Assembly: GCA_902764875.1 (NCBI GenBank)
Contig: CACWXP010000012.1
Span: 28,108-92,107 of the forward strand
DNA length: 64,000 bases
Source: an uncultured Eubacteriales bacterium
GTDB lineage: Bacteria > Bacillota > Clostridia > Christensenellales > Aristaeellaceae
Reading direction: 5' to 3'
A program made the translations under genes and the position numbers. Numbering within the stretch: position 1 is the stretch's first letter; each line of letters starts with the position of its first letter. The notes under the pieces were generated by a model, which saw only the letters and a program-made list of their open reading frames with translations, did not search any database and was not told the DNA's origin. This document shows, one piece after another, positions 8,449-17,824 of the stretch.

Positions 8449-9221
8449 CAGAATGGTTTGACAGCCACTGCCATGTGGACGAAGAACAATTTAACGAAGA
8501 CAGGGATACCGTGCTGGCGCGCATGCGCGAGCACGGTATTACCCGTTTTGCGGTGATCGGCAGCGACATGGAAACCTCGCGGCGGGCGATTGCCTTTGCG
8601 GAGAACCATGCGGGCGCCGTTGCCGTCGGCGGGATTCACCCGCACGAAGCCAAAGGATTCCGGGAAGAGGACTGCGGGGAAATCGCACGGTGGTGGAAAG
8701 AAGGAAAGATCCGGGCCATCGGGGAGATCGGACTGGACTACTACTACGACCACAGCCCGAGGGAAGTCCAACGGGCGGTCTGCAGGCGGCAGATGGAGCT
8801 GGCATACGAACTGGGAGCGCCGGTGGTCTATCACATCCGGGACGCCCACGGGGAGATGCTGGACATCATGCGGGAGATGAAACCGAAGCTGACCGGGGGA
8901 ATCATTCACTGCTTTTCCGGCAGTGCGGAAACGGCCAAAGAATATTTAAGGCTCGGGTATTATATTTCCTTCGCGGGACCGCTGACCTTCAAAAAAGCGC
9001 CGAAGCTTCAGGAGGCGGCGAAGCTGATTCCGAGGGACCGGCTGCTGATTGAGACGGACAGCCCCTACATGGCGCCGGAACCGGTGCGGGGGCGGCGGAA
9101 CGAGCCGGCGAACGTGCGGTACGTCGGGATGAAACTGGCGGAACTGCGCGGGGAGACGGCGGAAGAGGTTGCGGCTTATACGACGGAGAACGCGATGCGG
9201 GTTTACGGGATTTTAGAATGA
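8445..9221 (+). CDS. tatD: TatD family metal-dependent hydrolase
   Basis: 258 residues. Metal-binding motifs of TatD DNases/hydrolases are all present: DSHCHVDE at the N-terminus, GEIGLDYYYD, YHIRDA, HCFSG and ETDSPYMAPE. The family comprises 3'-5' deoxyribonucleases and is also implicated in D-aminoacyl-tRNA or quality-control functions. Start and stop overlap metG and the feoAB gene by ATGA, so three genes are translationally coupled. The usual downstream partners rnmV and rsmA are absent; an iron transporter follows instead. Confidence 0.92.
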   Translation: MTEWFDSHCHVDEEQFNEDRDTVLARMREHGITRFAVIGSDMETSRRAIAFAENHAGAVAVGGIHPHEAKGFREEDCGEIARWWKEGKIRAIGEIGLDYYYDHSPREVQRAVCRRQMELAYELGAPVVYHIRDAHGEMLDIMREMKPKLTGGIIHCFSGSAETAKEYLRLGYYISFAGPLTFKKAPKLQEAAKLIPRDRLLIETDSPYMAPEPVRGRRNEPANVRYVGMKLAELRGETAEEVAAYTTENAMRVYGILE

Positions 9222-11581
9222 GGGTTGGAAGAATGACTACACTGCGGGAACTGAAACCGGGAGAGAGCGGACGGATTGAGGAAGTCGGCGGCGAGGGGGC
9301 CCTGCGGCAGCATTTTCTGGACATGGGACTGATTCCGGGGTGCGACGTGACGGTGGTGAAGCTGGCGCCGATGGGAGATCCCATGGAACTGATGATCCGG
9401 GGATACGAACTGACGCTGCGGCTGGACGACGCGGCACAGATCCGCGTTTCACCGACGGAAAAAGCGCCGGAGGAAAAGGAAACCGGGGAAAGGGAAGAAA
9501 CTCCGCACCCGGGCCTCGGCGAGGAGGGCATATTCCATCCAAAGGGAACGGGAGATCCTCTGCCGGAGGGAATGATGCTGACCTTTGCCCTTGTCGGAAA
9601 CCAAAACAGCGGAAAGACGACGCTGTTTAACCAGCTGACGGGAAGCAACCAGCACGTCGGCAACTTTCCCGGGGTGACGGTGGACCGGAAGGACGGCATG
9701 ATCCGGGGACATAAGAACACCTCCATCACGGACCTGCCGGGGATTTATTCCATGAGCCCTTATTCCAGCGAGGAGCTGGTTTCCAGGGACTTTGTGCTGA
9801 AGGAAAAACCCAAGGCGATCATCAATATCGTCGACGCCACAAACATGGAGCGAAACCTGTATCTGACGATGCAGCTGCTGAAGATGAAGATTCCCATGGT
9901 TGTGGCGCTGAACATGATGGACGAGCTTCGGAGAAACGGCGGTACGGTTGACATCAACCGGATGGAAGCCATGCTGGGGGTGCCCGTGGTTCCGATTTCT
10001 GCGGCGAAGAACGCAGGCATTGACGAACTGGTGCGTCACGCGATCCACATCGCCAAATATCAGGAAAAACCGCTGGAGCAGGATTTCTGCAGCCCGGAGG
10101 ATCACGACGGATCCATGCACCGGGCACTGCACGCGGTGGCGCACCTGATCGAGGACCACGCGGAACGCACGGGGATTCCGGTTGAATTCGCTGCGGAAAA
10201 GCTGATTGAAGGCGATATGCTGATTGCAGAACAGATGGAACTGGACGAGAACGAGAAAGAGGTTCTCGGGCACATTGTGCTGCAAATGGAAAAAGAACGC
10301 GGCCTGGACGCGAGCGCGGCCATGGCGGACATGCGGTTCGACTATATTGAACGGGTTTGCGACACCTGCCTGATCCGGCCGCGGGAAAGCAGGGAACACG
10401 CCCGCAGCCGGAAAATAGACCGGATTCTCACGGGAAAATATACGGCGATCCCACTGTTCATCGGAATTATGGGGTTGGTGTTTTTCCTGACATTCTTCCT
10501 GATCGGGCCGTGGCTGCAGGGCCTGCTTGAAACGGGGATCGGATCACTGCAGGATCTGGCGGAACAGGGAATGGAGCGTGTTCACGTGAACGCGGTGATC
10601 CAGAGCCTGGTGAAGGACGGCATCTTCGAGGGCGTCGGGAGCGTAATCAGCTTCCTGCCGCTGATCGTGCTGCTGTTTTTCTTCCTGAGCCTGCTGGAGG
10701 ACAGCGGCTACATTGCGCGGGTGGCTTTCGTGATGGACAAGCTGCTGCGTAAAATCGGCCTGAGCGGACGAAGCATCGTGCCGATGCTGATCGGCTTCGG
10801 ATGCACGGTGCCGGCGGTGATGAGCACCCGGACGCTGCCCAGCGACCGGGACCGGAAGATGACGATCCTGCTGACACCGTTCATGAGCTGCACGGCTAAG
10901 CTGCCGATCTACAGCTTTTTCGTGACGTCATTCTTCCCGCGAAGCAGCTGGATGATCATTACGGGACTGTATCTGCTCGGAATTGTAACCGGGATTCTTT
11001 TCGCACTGATATACAGAAAAACCATCTTCAAAGGAAACGCGGTTCCCTTTGTGATGGAGCTTCCGAACTATCGGATCCCCAGCCCGCGGAACGTGCTGCA
11101 GCTGCTTTGGGAAAAGGCGAAGGACTTTCTGCAGCGGGCTTTCACGGTGATCCTGATCGCGACGATCGTGGTCTGGTTCCTGAAAAACTTCAATTTCCAC
11201 CTGGACATGGTGGAGGAACCGGAAAGCATGCTGGCAACCATTTCCGGCGTGCTGACGCCTTTGTTCAGGCCCCTGGGCATGGGTGACTGGCGGCTGGTGA
11301 CTTCGCTGTTCGGCGGATTCATGGCCAAGGAAAGTGTCGTTTCCGTGACGCGAGTGCTGTTTGCGGCGGAAGGCGGCATTAAGGCTGCCATTTCCTCGCT
11401 GACTGCAGTTTGCATGCTGGTGTTCTGCCTGCTCTACACACCGTGCGTGGCCGCAATTGCCGCCATCCGGCGGGAAATGGGTACAAAATGGGCTTTGTTT
11501 ACGGTGCTTTGGCAATGCGGAATCGCCTGGGTTGCCGCGCTGATCGTGCGGCTGATCGGGATGCTGCTGGGAGTGGGGTGA
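9218..11581 (+). CDS. feoB: Ferrous iron transporter, FeoA-FeoB fusion
   Basis: 787-residue membrane protein that imports Fe2+. Residues about 6-80 form an FeoA-like SH3 domain (LRELKPGESGRIEEV, RQHFLDMGLIPG). A charged linker leads to the FeoB G domain with G1 GNQNSGKTT, G3 DLPGIY and G4 NMMD. The membrane region from about residue 405 has the family segments GFGCTVPAVMSTRTL and FMAKESVVSV. Fusion of FeoA to FeoB occurs in some Clostridia and Bacteroidetes. The ATG at 9218 overlaps tatD; the ATG at 9233 (MTTLRELKPG) is the more usual FeoA start. A Cys-rich partner follows. Confidence 0.95.
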   Translation: MRVGRMTTLRELKPGESGRIEEVGGEGALRQHFLDMGLIPGCDVTVVKLAPMGDPMELMIRGYELTLRLDDAAQIRVSPTEKAPEEKETGEREETPHPGLGEEGIFHPKGTGDPLPEGMMLTFALVGNQNSGKTTLFNQLTGSNQHVGNFPGVTVDRKDGMIRGHKNTSITDLPGIYSMSPYSSEELVSRDFVLKEKPKAIINIVDATNMERNLYLTMQLLKMKIPMVVALNMMDELRRNGGTVDINRMEAMLGVPVVPISAAKNAGIDELVRHAIHIAKYQEKPLEQDFCSPEDHDGSMHRALHAVAHLIEDHAERTGIPVEFAAEKLIEGDMLIAEQMELDENEKEVLGHIVLQMEKERGLDASAAMADMRFDYIERVCDTCLIRPRESREHARSRKIDRILTGKYTAIPLFIGIMGLVFFLTFFLIGPWLQGLLETGIGSLQDLAEQGMERVHVNAVIQSLVKDGIFEGVGSVISFLPLIVLLFFFLSLLEDSGYIARVAFVMDKLLRKIGLSGRSIVPMLIGFGCTVPAVMSTRTLPSDRDRKMTILLTPFMSCTAKLPIYSFFVTSFFPRSSWMIITGLYLLGIVTGILFALIYRKTIFKGNAVPFVMELPNYRIPSPRNVLQLLWEKAKDFLQRAFTVILIATIVVWFLKNFNFHLDMVEEPESMLATISGVLTPLFRPLGMGDWRLVTSLFGGFMAKESVVSVTRVLFAAEGGIKAAISSLTAVCMLVFCLLYTPCVAAIAAIRREMGTKWALFTVLWQCGIAWVAALIVRLIGMLLGVG

Positions 11582-11585
11582 CAGG

Positions 11586-11747
11586 ATGAACATCTGGGAT
11601 ATTCTGATTCTCTGCGCGGTCGGGGCCGCGGTTGTGGTGGCTGTCCGGACTTTGCGGGGCAAGGGAAAGCAGGGCAGGTGTTCCTGCGGATGCGGCGGGT
11701 GCATGAAAGAGTGCGCTTCGCGGCGGGATCCGGAGGCACGGACTTAA
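11586..11747 (+). CDS. FeoB-associated Cys-rich membrane protein
   Basis: Small 53-residue protein four bases after the feoAB stop, preceded by GGGGTGACAGG. It starts MNIWDILILCAVGAAVVVAV, a single membrane helix, then a basic stretch and CSCGCGGCMKEC, the cysteine cluster of the FeoB-associated Cys-rich family (the counterpart of FeoC in Firmicutes). It probably binds iron or an Fe-S cofactor on the cytoplasmic side and helps FeoB. It is short, and length-limited gene finding would miss it. Confidence 0.88.
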   Translation: MNIWDILILCAVGAAVVVAVRTLRGKGKQGRCSCGCGGCMKECASRRDPEART

Positions 11748-11779
11748 GCTTCAGTTTTTCGTGAATTTGGGGGCTGTTT

Positions 11780-13945
11780 ATGGGGAAAATCGTTGTTCTG
11801 GCTGAAAAACCCAGCGTCGGGCGGGATATTGCCCGGGTGATCGGCTGCGGAACAAAGGGCGACGGCTGCCTGATCGGCAACGAGTATATCGTCACATGGG
11901 CGGTGGGGCACCTGGTGACGCTGGCGGAGCCGGACGAGATGGACGAAAAATACAAGAGATGGAGTTTTACCACGCTGCCGATCCTGCCGGAGACGATTCC
12001 GCTGAAGGTAATCCCCCAGACGAAAAGCCAGTTTTCCATCGTCAAAAAACTGATCAACGACAAGGAGACGGACTCCCTGATCTGCGCGACGGATGCCGGG
12101 CGGGAAGGGGAGCTGATCTTCCGGTATATCTACGAAAAAGCAGGCTGCAAAAAGCCTTTCCGGCGGCTGTGGATTTCCTCCATGACGGATGAGGCGATCC
12201 GGGAGGGATTCCGGGAAATCCGGGAGGGGAAGGACTACGACGGCCTTTATGAAAGCGCCCGTTGCCGCAGCCGGGCGGACTGGCTGGTGGGGATGAACGC
12301 CAGCCGCGCTTTTACGCTGAAATACGACGCGCTGCTGAGCGTTGGGCGGGTGCAGACGCCGACGCTGGCGATTCTGGTGAAGCGGCGGAAGGAAATTGAG
12401 AACTTCAAGCCGGAGGGCTACTGCACGCTGACGGCGGACTTTGGGGACTACCGGGGGACCTACTTCAGCGAAAAGCTGGAGCCGGACACCCACCTGAAGA
12501 CCAAAGCGGAGGCGGAGGCCGTGGCCGCGGCGGTGAAGGGCGGGACGGGTACCGTTACTCAGGCGGAAACCGTTCGGAAAAAGGAACTGCCGCCCCAGCT
12601 GTACGACCTGACGAGCCTGCAGCGGGATGCCAACAGGATGCTCGGGTTTACGGCGGACAAGACGCTGAAAACCGCCCAGAGCCTTTACGAAACGCACAAG
12701 GCGCTGACCTATCCGCGAACCGACAGCCGATACCTTCCGCCGGATATGATTCCGCGGGTGGTGCAGACAATGAAGCTGCTGCCGGAGAAATATCAGGGAT
12801 TTGTGGCCGGGGCGCTCCCGGGCGGAAAACTGCCGGTGAGCAAACGGACGATCGACGCGAGCAAGGTGACGGATCACCACGCGATTCTTCCGACGGCCAG
12901 AAGAGCGGACGTTTCCAAGTTTTCAGAGGATGAAAAAAACCTGTACGACATGGTGGCACGGCGGATGCTGGCGGCCTTTTATCCGGCCTGCGAATACGAC
13001 GCGACGAAAGTAATTACCGCGGTTGGGGAGCATACCTTCCGGACCAGCGGGCGCGTAACCGTGGTGAACGGATGGCACGACGTTCCGCCGCTGGAAAAAC
13101 CGCCGAAAACGAGGAAAAGCTCGAAGCCGGAGGAGGAAGAGGAAGGCCAGCTGCCGCCGCTGAAGGCCGGAGACACCCGGGACGTGAAAGGAACAAAGAT
13201 CAAGGAGGACCAGACGAAACCGCCGGCCCCGCACACAGACGCCAGCCTGCTGGCCGCGATGGAAACGGCGGGGAAGGATCTGGAGGATGAAGAACTGGTG
13301 CGCCTGATGAAGGGCAGCGGGATCGGCACGCCGGCCACGCGGGCCGCCATCATTGAACGGCTGATCAAGGTCGGATATGCTTCCCGGCGGGGAAAGACAC
13401 TGAACGCCACGGACAAGGGCGTGATGCTGATCGACGTGATGCCGCAGGAGATTGCCAGCCCGGAGACCACGGGAAAATGGGAGCTGGCGCTGCACGAGAT
13501 TACGGACGGAAAGCAGGACGCGGACCGATTTATGGACGGAATCCGGAAGATGAGCGCGTTCCTGGTCGAATACGCGCGGGATAAGGCAAAACCGATGGCC
13601 TTTCCGCCCGACGAGCGGCGGAAGAAGGCCGGCGCAAAGCGCGGTGGCGGGAGCACGGTGATCGAAGGAACGGTCTGCCCGGTTTGCGGGAAAGGGAAGA
13701 TGCGCGAGAATTCGGCCGCCTTCGGATGCACGGAGGCGAGATGCAACTGCGTGATCTGGAAGGATTGCCTGACACGGGGCGGCGGACCGGTTTTGACGGC
13801 GAAGATTGTGACGATGCTGCTGGAAAAGAAGGAACTGAAGGGGTCAACGGGAACTGTCGCCCTTCGGGACGGGAAGATTCTGTTTGTGCCCAACGGGAAG
13901 GACGCGCCGAGCGTCAGCCGGGCATTGGTTTATGAGCGGAAATAA
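11780..13945 (+). CDS. topB: DNA topoisomerase III (type IA)
   Basis: 721-residue type IA topoisomerase. The TOPRIM domain begins VVLAEKPSVGRDIARV, with ATDAGREGELIF as the acidic motif. The catalytic tyrosine is Tyr311 in ALTYPRTDSR. A C-terminal zinc-ribbon-like segment, CPVCGKGKMREN followed by CTEARCNC, ends the protein. A lysine/glutamate-rich insert (about residues 440-475) lies in the body. Many Clostridia carry such topB copies both on the chromosome and on integrative elements; here the GC content and flanking genes show no sign of transfer. Confidence 0.95.
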   Translation: MGKIVVLAEKPSVGRDIARVIGCGTKGDGCLIGNEYIVTWAVGHLVTLAEPDEMDEKYKRWSFTTLPILPETIPLKVIPQTKSQFSIVKKLINDKETDSLICATDAGREGELIFRYIYEKAGCKKPFRRLWISSMTDEAIREGFREIREGKDYDGLYESARCRSRADWLVGMNASRAFTLKYDALLSVGRVQTPTLAILVKRRKEIENFKPEGYCTLTADFGDYRGTYFSEKLEPDTHLKTKAEAEAVAAAVKGGTGTVTQAETVRKKELPPQLYDLTSLQRDANRMLGFTADKTLKTAQSLYETHKALTYPRTDSRYLPPDMIPRVVQTMKLLPEKYQGFVAGALPGGKLPVSKRTIDASKVTDHHAILPTARRADVSKFSEDEKNLYDMVARRMLAAFYPACEYDATKVITAVGEHTFRTSGRVTVVNGWHDVPPLEKPPKTRKSSKPEEEEEGQLPPLKAGDTRDVKGTKIKEDQTKPPAPHTDASLLAAMETAGKDLEDEELVRLMKGSGIGTPATRAAIIERLIKVGYASRRGKTLNATDKGVMLIDVMPQEIASPETTGKWELALHEITDGKQDADRFMDGIRKMSAFLVEYARDKAKPMAFPPDERRKKAGAKRGGGSTVIEGTVCPVCGKGKMRENSAAFGCTEARCNCVIWKDCLTRGGGPVLTAKIVTMLLEKKELKGSTGTVALRDGKILFVPNGKDAPSVSRALVYERK

Positions 13946-13990
13946 CCCTGAACGGGTTGAATGATTCGAGATTACCAGGAGGAAATGACC

Positions 13991-15784
13991 ATGGCTGAAG
14001 AGATCAGAAAACGCAGCGAGATTGAGGAAAAGTACAAGTGGGACCTGACGCATATCTATGCTTCGGACGAGGCATGGGAGAAGGATTATCAGGCGACGGA
14101 GGCGGAAATCGGGACGCTTTCTGCTTTTGACGGGCACGTGGCGGAGGATCCGAAGAAGGCGATCATCACGGTGAACGAGACCGTTGAAAAGATCATGCCG
14201 ATTTATGAATACGCTTTTCTGCGGAAGGAAACGGACAACACGGACAGCACGGCCCAGGGGTTGAAAGACAGGGCCATGCGGCTGTACGTGACCGCGATGA
14301 CGGTGACGTCTTTCCTGGAGCCGGAACTGCTGGAAATGCCGGAGGAGGCACTGAAGGCGCTGGCGGAGGATCCGGAGATGCGGGACTACGACGCCATGCT
14401 GCGGCGGCTGCTGCTGAGCAAACCGCACACGCTGCCGAAGGAACAGGAGCGGCTGATTGCCATGATGGGCGAGGTGGCGGAAGCGCCGGAAAGCATCTTC
14501 AGCGCGCTGAGCGACGCGGACATGAAGTTCCCGCCGGTGAAAATGCCGGACGGGAGCGAGCAGGAGCTGACGGAAGGAAACTATTCCACCTTCATCCGTT
14601 CGGACGACCGGGACGTGCGCCGGCAGGCCTTCCGCAACATCATGACCACCTATGAACGCTACGGAAACACGATTGCCGGGACCTACGGCGCCAGCGTGAA
14701 AAAAGACCAGTTCATGGCCGTGAGCCACAACTATTCCAGCGCGCGGGAGGCGGCCATGAAGCCGCTGGAGATCCCGGAAAGCGTATACGACAACCTGATT
14801 GAGGCAGTTCACGAATACCTGCCGGTACTGCAGGACTATCTGCGCCTGCGGAAGGAACTGCTGGGGCTGGAGGAACTTCATCTTTACGACCTATATACCC
14901 CTATCGTCAAGGGATTCCGGATGGATCTGCCCTATGAAAAGGCCTTTGACCTTGTGCTGGAAGGGCTGAAACCCATGGGCGAGGACTATATCGCGAAGCT
15001 GCAGGAGGCCCGGGACAGCCGGTGGATCGACGTGTATCCGAGCATCGGGAAGAGTTCCGGCGCTTTCTCCGCCGGCAGCCTGCGGGAAGTGCACCCCTAT
15101 GTGCTGCTGAACCACAACAACAACCTGGACAGCGCCTTCACGATCGCCCACGAGCTTGGCCACAGCATGCACTCCTTCTACAGCAACACGAACCAGCCGG
15201 CCCCGAAGAGCGACTACAGCCTGTTTGTGGCGGAGGTTGCCTCCACGTGCAACGAAGCGGTGATGCAGCGGTACCTGACGGAAACGATGACGGAGCCGGA
15301 GGCTCAGGCATTTTTGCTGAACCACCTGCTGGAACAGTTCCGGACGACGGTGTTCCGCCAGACGATGTTCGCCGAATTTGAGAAGAAGAGCCACGAGATG
15401 GCGGCGGAGGGCATCCCGCTGACCAAAGAAAGCCTGAGCGAGATGTACTTCAAACTGAACGAGCAGTACTACGGAGAAACCTGCTTTATGGATCCGGAGA
15501 TTGCCGGTGAATGGATGCGGATTCCGCACTTCTACCGGGCGTTCTATGTGTACGTGTATGCCACCGGCCTTTGCGCCGCGGTTTCCCTGAGCGACCGGAT
15601 CCTGCGCGAGGGCGAGAGCGCCGTAAAGGATTACCGGAAATTCCTGAGCGCGGGATGCAGCGTTCCGCCGATTGAAGCACTGAAGCTGGCCGGGATCGAC
15701 ATGAGCAAACCGGAGCCGGTGCGACAGGCGCTGGAGGTTTTCCGGCAGACGGTGCGGCAGATGCATGAAGTGACGGGAAAGTAG
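13991..15784 (+). CDS. pepF: Oligoendopeptidase F (M3B family)
   Basis: 597-residue cytoplasmic zinc metallopeptidase that degrades short peptides. The HExxH motif AHELGHSMHSFY places zinc ligands at His387 and His391 with catalytic Glu388. The third-ligand region follows about 25 residues later in FVAEVASTCNE. The N-terminus KYKWDLTHIYASDEAWE is typical of PepF. I chose ATG 13991 because AGGAGGA at 13977-13983 is seven bases upstream; frame-compatible starts at 13961 and 13985 are poorly placed. It would process peptides imported by the cell, fitting the nearby CstA and secreted peptidase. Confidence 0.95.
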   Translation: MAEEIRKRSEIEEKYKWDLTHIYASDEAWEKDYQATEAEIGTLSAFDGHVAEDPKKAIITVNETVEKIMPIYEYAFLRKETDNTDSTAQGLKDRAMRLYVTAMTVTSFLEPELLEMPEEALKALAEDPEMRDYDAMLRRLLLSKPHTLPKEQERLIAMMGEVAEAPESIFSALSDADMKFPPVKMPDGSEQELTEGNYSTFIRSDDRDVRRQAFRNIMTTYERYGNTIAGTYGASVKKDQFMAVSHNYSSAREAAMKPLEIPESVYDNLIEAVHEYLPVLQDYLRLRKELLGLEELHLYDLYTPIVKGFRMDLPYEKAFDLVLEGLKPMGEDYIAKLQEARDSRWIDVYPSIGKSSGAFSAGSLREVHPYVLLNHNNNLDSAFTIAHELGHSMHSFYSNTNQPAPKSDYSLFVAEVASTCNEAVMQRYLTETMTEPEAQAFLLNHLLEQFRTTVFRQTMFAEFEKKSHEMAAEGIPLTKESLSEMYFKLNEQYYGETCFMDPEIAGEWMRIPHFYRAFYVYVYATGLCAAVSLSDRILREGESAVKDYRKFLSAGCSVPPIEALKLAGIDMSKPEPVRQALEVFRQTVRQMHEVTGK

Positions 15785-15827
15785 GGGTTCAAACCGGAAC
15801 GGGCATTTTGCGGGAAGGAGATTCTGT

Positions 15828-16871
15828 ATGAGCCGGGTGGGAGTTCTGACTTTTCTGCATAACGACAACTACGGATCTGCGCTGCAGGCATATGCACTGC
15901 AGCGGGCGATCCGCGGGCTCGGCTTTGACTGCGGGCATCTGGACTACTGCCCGGATCGGACGGAAAAGATGCGGAACCTTCTGCGCAGCGGGAACAGTCC
16001 GAAGCTGATTCTGGAAGGAATGCGGAAACGGCAGGTGAAAGCAGGGCAGGAAGGCGCCCGGAGAAAAAGCCATGCGATCCCGGCGTTTTATGAGCGGGAA
16101 ATGCAGCTGAGCCGGCCCTGCAGGAACATGGAAGAGCTGCGGGAAGAATCCGGAAATTACGATATCCTTGTTTGCGGGAGCGACCAGATCTGGAATCCCG
16201 TGTGGCTGAACCCGGCCTACTTCCTGACCTTTGCCCCGGAAGGCAAAAAGAAGGTTGCCTATGCGGCAAGCCTCGGCATCGCCGCGATGCCGCCGGAGGG
16301 GAAAATTCGGAAGATCCGGAAATGGACGGAAGGATTCAGCGCCGTCTCCGTGCGAGAGGAGGAAGGCGCGGAACTTCTGGAAAAAATGACGGGCCTCCGG
16401 GCGGATGTGATGCCGGACCCTGTTTGCCTGCTGAGCCGGGATGAATGGGCAAATGTGGCCGGACCGGCGCCGACGGGGGACAGATACCTGCTGTGCTATT
16501 TTATCGGGGAAAACGCCGGATACCGGGAAAAAGTACGGAAGATCCGAAGCGAAACCGGCCTGCGGGTGCTGGAGATTCCGGTGACGGCGGAAGGATACGA
16601 TTCGGAATTTGAAAAGCTGGAAGGCCTTGATCCTGCTGCATTCCTCGGCGCGGTTTTCGGCACAGAATGCTTCTGCACGGACAGCTTCCACGGCCTGGTG
16701 TTCGGAACGCTTGCGGGTGTGCGAACGGAGGTGCTGCGCCGATACAGGGACGACGATCCGGAAAGCAAGAACAGCCGGGTGGACCATTTCCTGCGGCTGA
16801 TCCGGCAGGAAGGCCCGGACGAGATGCGCAGCCGGGGCCTTGCATGGCTGCGGAGGGCGCTGGAAAACTGA
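15828..16871 (+). CDS. Polysaccharide pyruvyl transferase family protein
   Basis: 347 residues. The N-terminus VGVLTFLHNDNYGSALQAYALQ and the later CGSDQIWNP and TDSFHGLVFG motifs match the polysaccharide pyruvyl transferase family (CsaB/WcaK-like). Members add pyruvate ketals to wall or exopolysaccharide sugars, though many stand-alone members are uncharacterised. No polysaccharide gene cluster surrounds it, so the acceptor is unknown. It is preceded by GGGAAGGAG and ends just before a hairpin that also closes rpmB from the opposite strand. Confidence 0.82.
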   Translation: MSRVGVLTFLHNDNYGSALQAYALQRAIRGLGFDCGHLDYCPDRTEKMRNLLRSGNSPKLILEGMRKRQVKAGQEGARRKSHAIPAFYEREMQLSRPCRNMEELREESGNYDILVCGSDQIWNPVWLNPAYFLTFAPEGKKKVAYAASLGIAAMPPEGKIRKIRKWTEGFSAVSVREEEGAELLEKMTGLRADVMPDPVCLLSRDEWANVAGPAPTGDRYLLCYFIGENAGYREKVRKIRSETGLRVLEIPVTAEGYDSEFEKLEGLDPAAFLGAVFGTECFCTDSFHGLVFGTLAGVRTEVLRRYRDDDPESKNSRVDHFLRLIRQEGPDEMRSRGLAWLRRALEN

Positions 16872-16891
16872 AAAAAAAGGCAAAAGAAAAT

Positions 16892-16914
16892 GCGTCCGTG
16901 AACATCACGGACGC
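16892..16914 (-). terminator. Intrinsic terminator of rpmB
   Basis: Perfect 10-bp stem GCGTCCGTGA / TCACGGACGC with an ACA loop. Read on the minus strand it is followed by ATTTTCTTTTGCCTTTTTTTT, so it terminates rpmB. It may also stop the converging transcript on the plus strand. Confidence 0.82.
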
Positions 16915-16928
16915 GTTTCCATTGCAAT

Positions 16929-17141
16929 TCAGGCCTCTTCGTGAATCTTGGGCAAAGCGCGCTGCACATTGCCGCTGCGGAGACAGCGGGTGCAAACATT
17001 CATCCGCCGGGCAGCTCCGTTCACCATAACGCGAACGCTCTGCACATTGGGAGCCCAGATACGATGGCTCTTGCGGTTGGAATGGCTGACGTTGTTGCCG
17101 TTCAGCGTGCCCTTTTCGCAAATCTCACAATACTTACCCAT
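16929..17141 (-). CDS. rpmB: 50S ribosomal protein L28
   Basis: 70 residues beginning MGKYCEICEKGTLNGNNVSH. It is the zinc-binding (C+) form, with CEIC and CTRC pairs. The start at 17141 follows AGGAGGAGGATTCCT. It is monocistronic, with its own promoter (17186-17214) and terminator. A 16-base palindrome fills the promoter spacer and may be an operator. L28 is an early-assembling large-subunit protein. Confidence 0.97.
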   Translation of the reverse strand: MGKYCEICEKGTLNGNNVSHSNRKSHRIWAPNVQSVRVMVNGAARRMNVCTRCLRSGNVQRALPKIHEEA

Positions 17142-17185
17142 AGGAATCCTCCTCCTTACTGGAGTGTTACACATCAAGCTTATCT

Positions 17186-17214
17186 ACAATATCACAATTG
17201 ATTGTGAATTGCAA
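17186..17214 (-). promoter_or_regulatory. rpmB promoter with palindromic spacer
   Basis: On the minus strand: TTGCAA (17214-17209), 17-base spacer, TATTGT (17191-17186) with a TGA just upstream of the -10. Bases 17192-17207 form the perfect palindrome TCACAATTGATTGTGA (7+2+7), which fills the spacer and overlaps the stop codon of the upstream HAD gene. Confidence 0.6.
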
Positions 17215-17824
17215 GCATTTTTTTCAGCTTTTCGGCAAGCTCTTCGCTGTCCCCGTGGAAGACGATGCCCTGCCATCCGCACGCAACGGCGCCGGCCACA
17301 TTGGCGGCGGCATCGTCAATGAAGACACACTCCTCCGGAAGAAGGGAAAACTTTGCTGTAAAGGCTTTATAGATTTCGGGCATCGGTTTGACGACACCGA
17401 CGTCACAGGAGATCAGCGTTCCGTCGAACCATTCGCTGACGGGCAGCTTTTGCCAATAGTGCGGCTGGGCCTTGCTGGCGTTGGAAAGAAGGTAAATCCC
17501 GAAGCCGGCTGCCTTCAGACGCCTGACCAGATCCTCCATTCCCGGAACGGGATCCCGGGTGAAATGCCAGTTATACAGCAGATTGCGAACATGATCCTTC
17601 AGCCGGTCCGGAAAACGGGCAAGAATCAGGGGTTCGGCGGTTTCCTCCGTGAGAACTCCCGAATCCATCTGCGCCCATTCCAGAGACCGGAACAGCTCGT
17701 TCAGGATCAGCTTCCGGTCGGCGGGATCCGTGATCCCTTCGCGGTCGATGAACACCGCGGGATCAAACCGGATGATGACCTGGCCCATGTCAAAAACAAT
17801 ATTTCTGATCATTGCATGCCTCAT
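17192..17824 (-). CDS. HAD-superfamily phosphatase (YihX-like)
   Basis: 210 residues. Motif I is IVFDMGQVIIRFD, where the usual second aspartate is replaced by glycine as in YihX-type sugar-phosphate phosphatases. Motif II is YLLSNAS, the motif III lysine is in VVKPMPEIY, and motif IV is CVFIDDAAANV. YihX relatives hydrolyse alpha-glucose-1-phosphate. It is the last gene of the minus-strand ABC importer operon, overlapping the permease stop as ATGA, so it may dephosphorylate what that transporter brings in. An alternative ATG at 17812 (MIRNIVFDMG) gives a more typical N-terminus. Confidence 0.85.
   Translation of the reverse strand: MRHAMIRNIVFDMGQVIIRFDPAVFIDREGITDPADRKLILNELFRSLEWAQMDSGVLTEETAEPLILARFPDRLKDHVRNLLYNWHFTRDPVPGMEDLVRRLKAAGFGIYLLSNASKAQPHYWQKLPVSEWFDGTLISCDVGVVKPMPEIYKAFTAKFSLLPEECVFIDDAAANVAGAVACGWQGIVFHGDSEELAEKLKKMLAIHNQL

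Noticed and set aside
17186-17214. CRP-type operator at the rpmB palindrome
   Set aside because: Half-sites are in the order TCACA..TGTGA, the reverse of the CRP/Fnr arrangement, so that regulator family is not supported.
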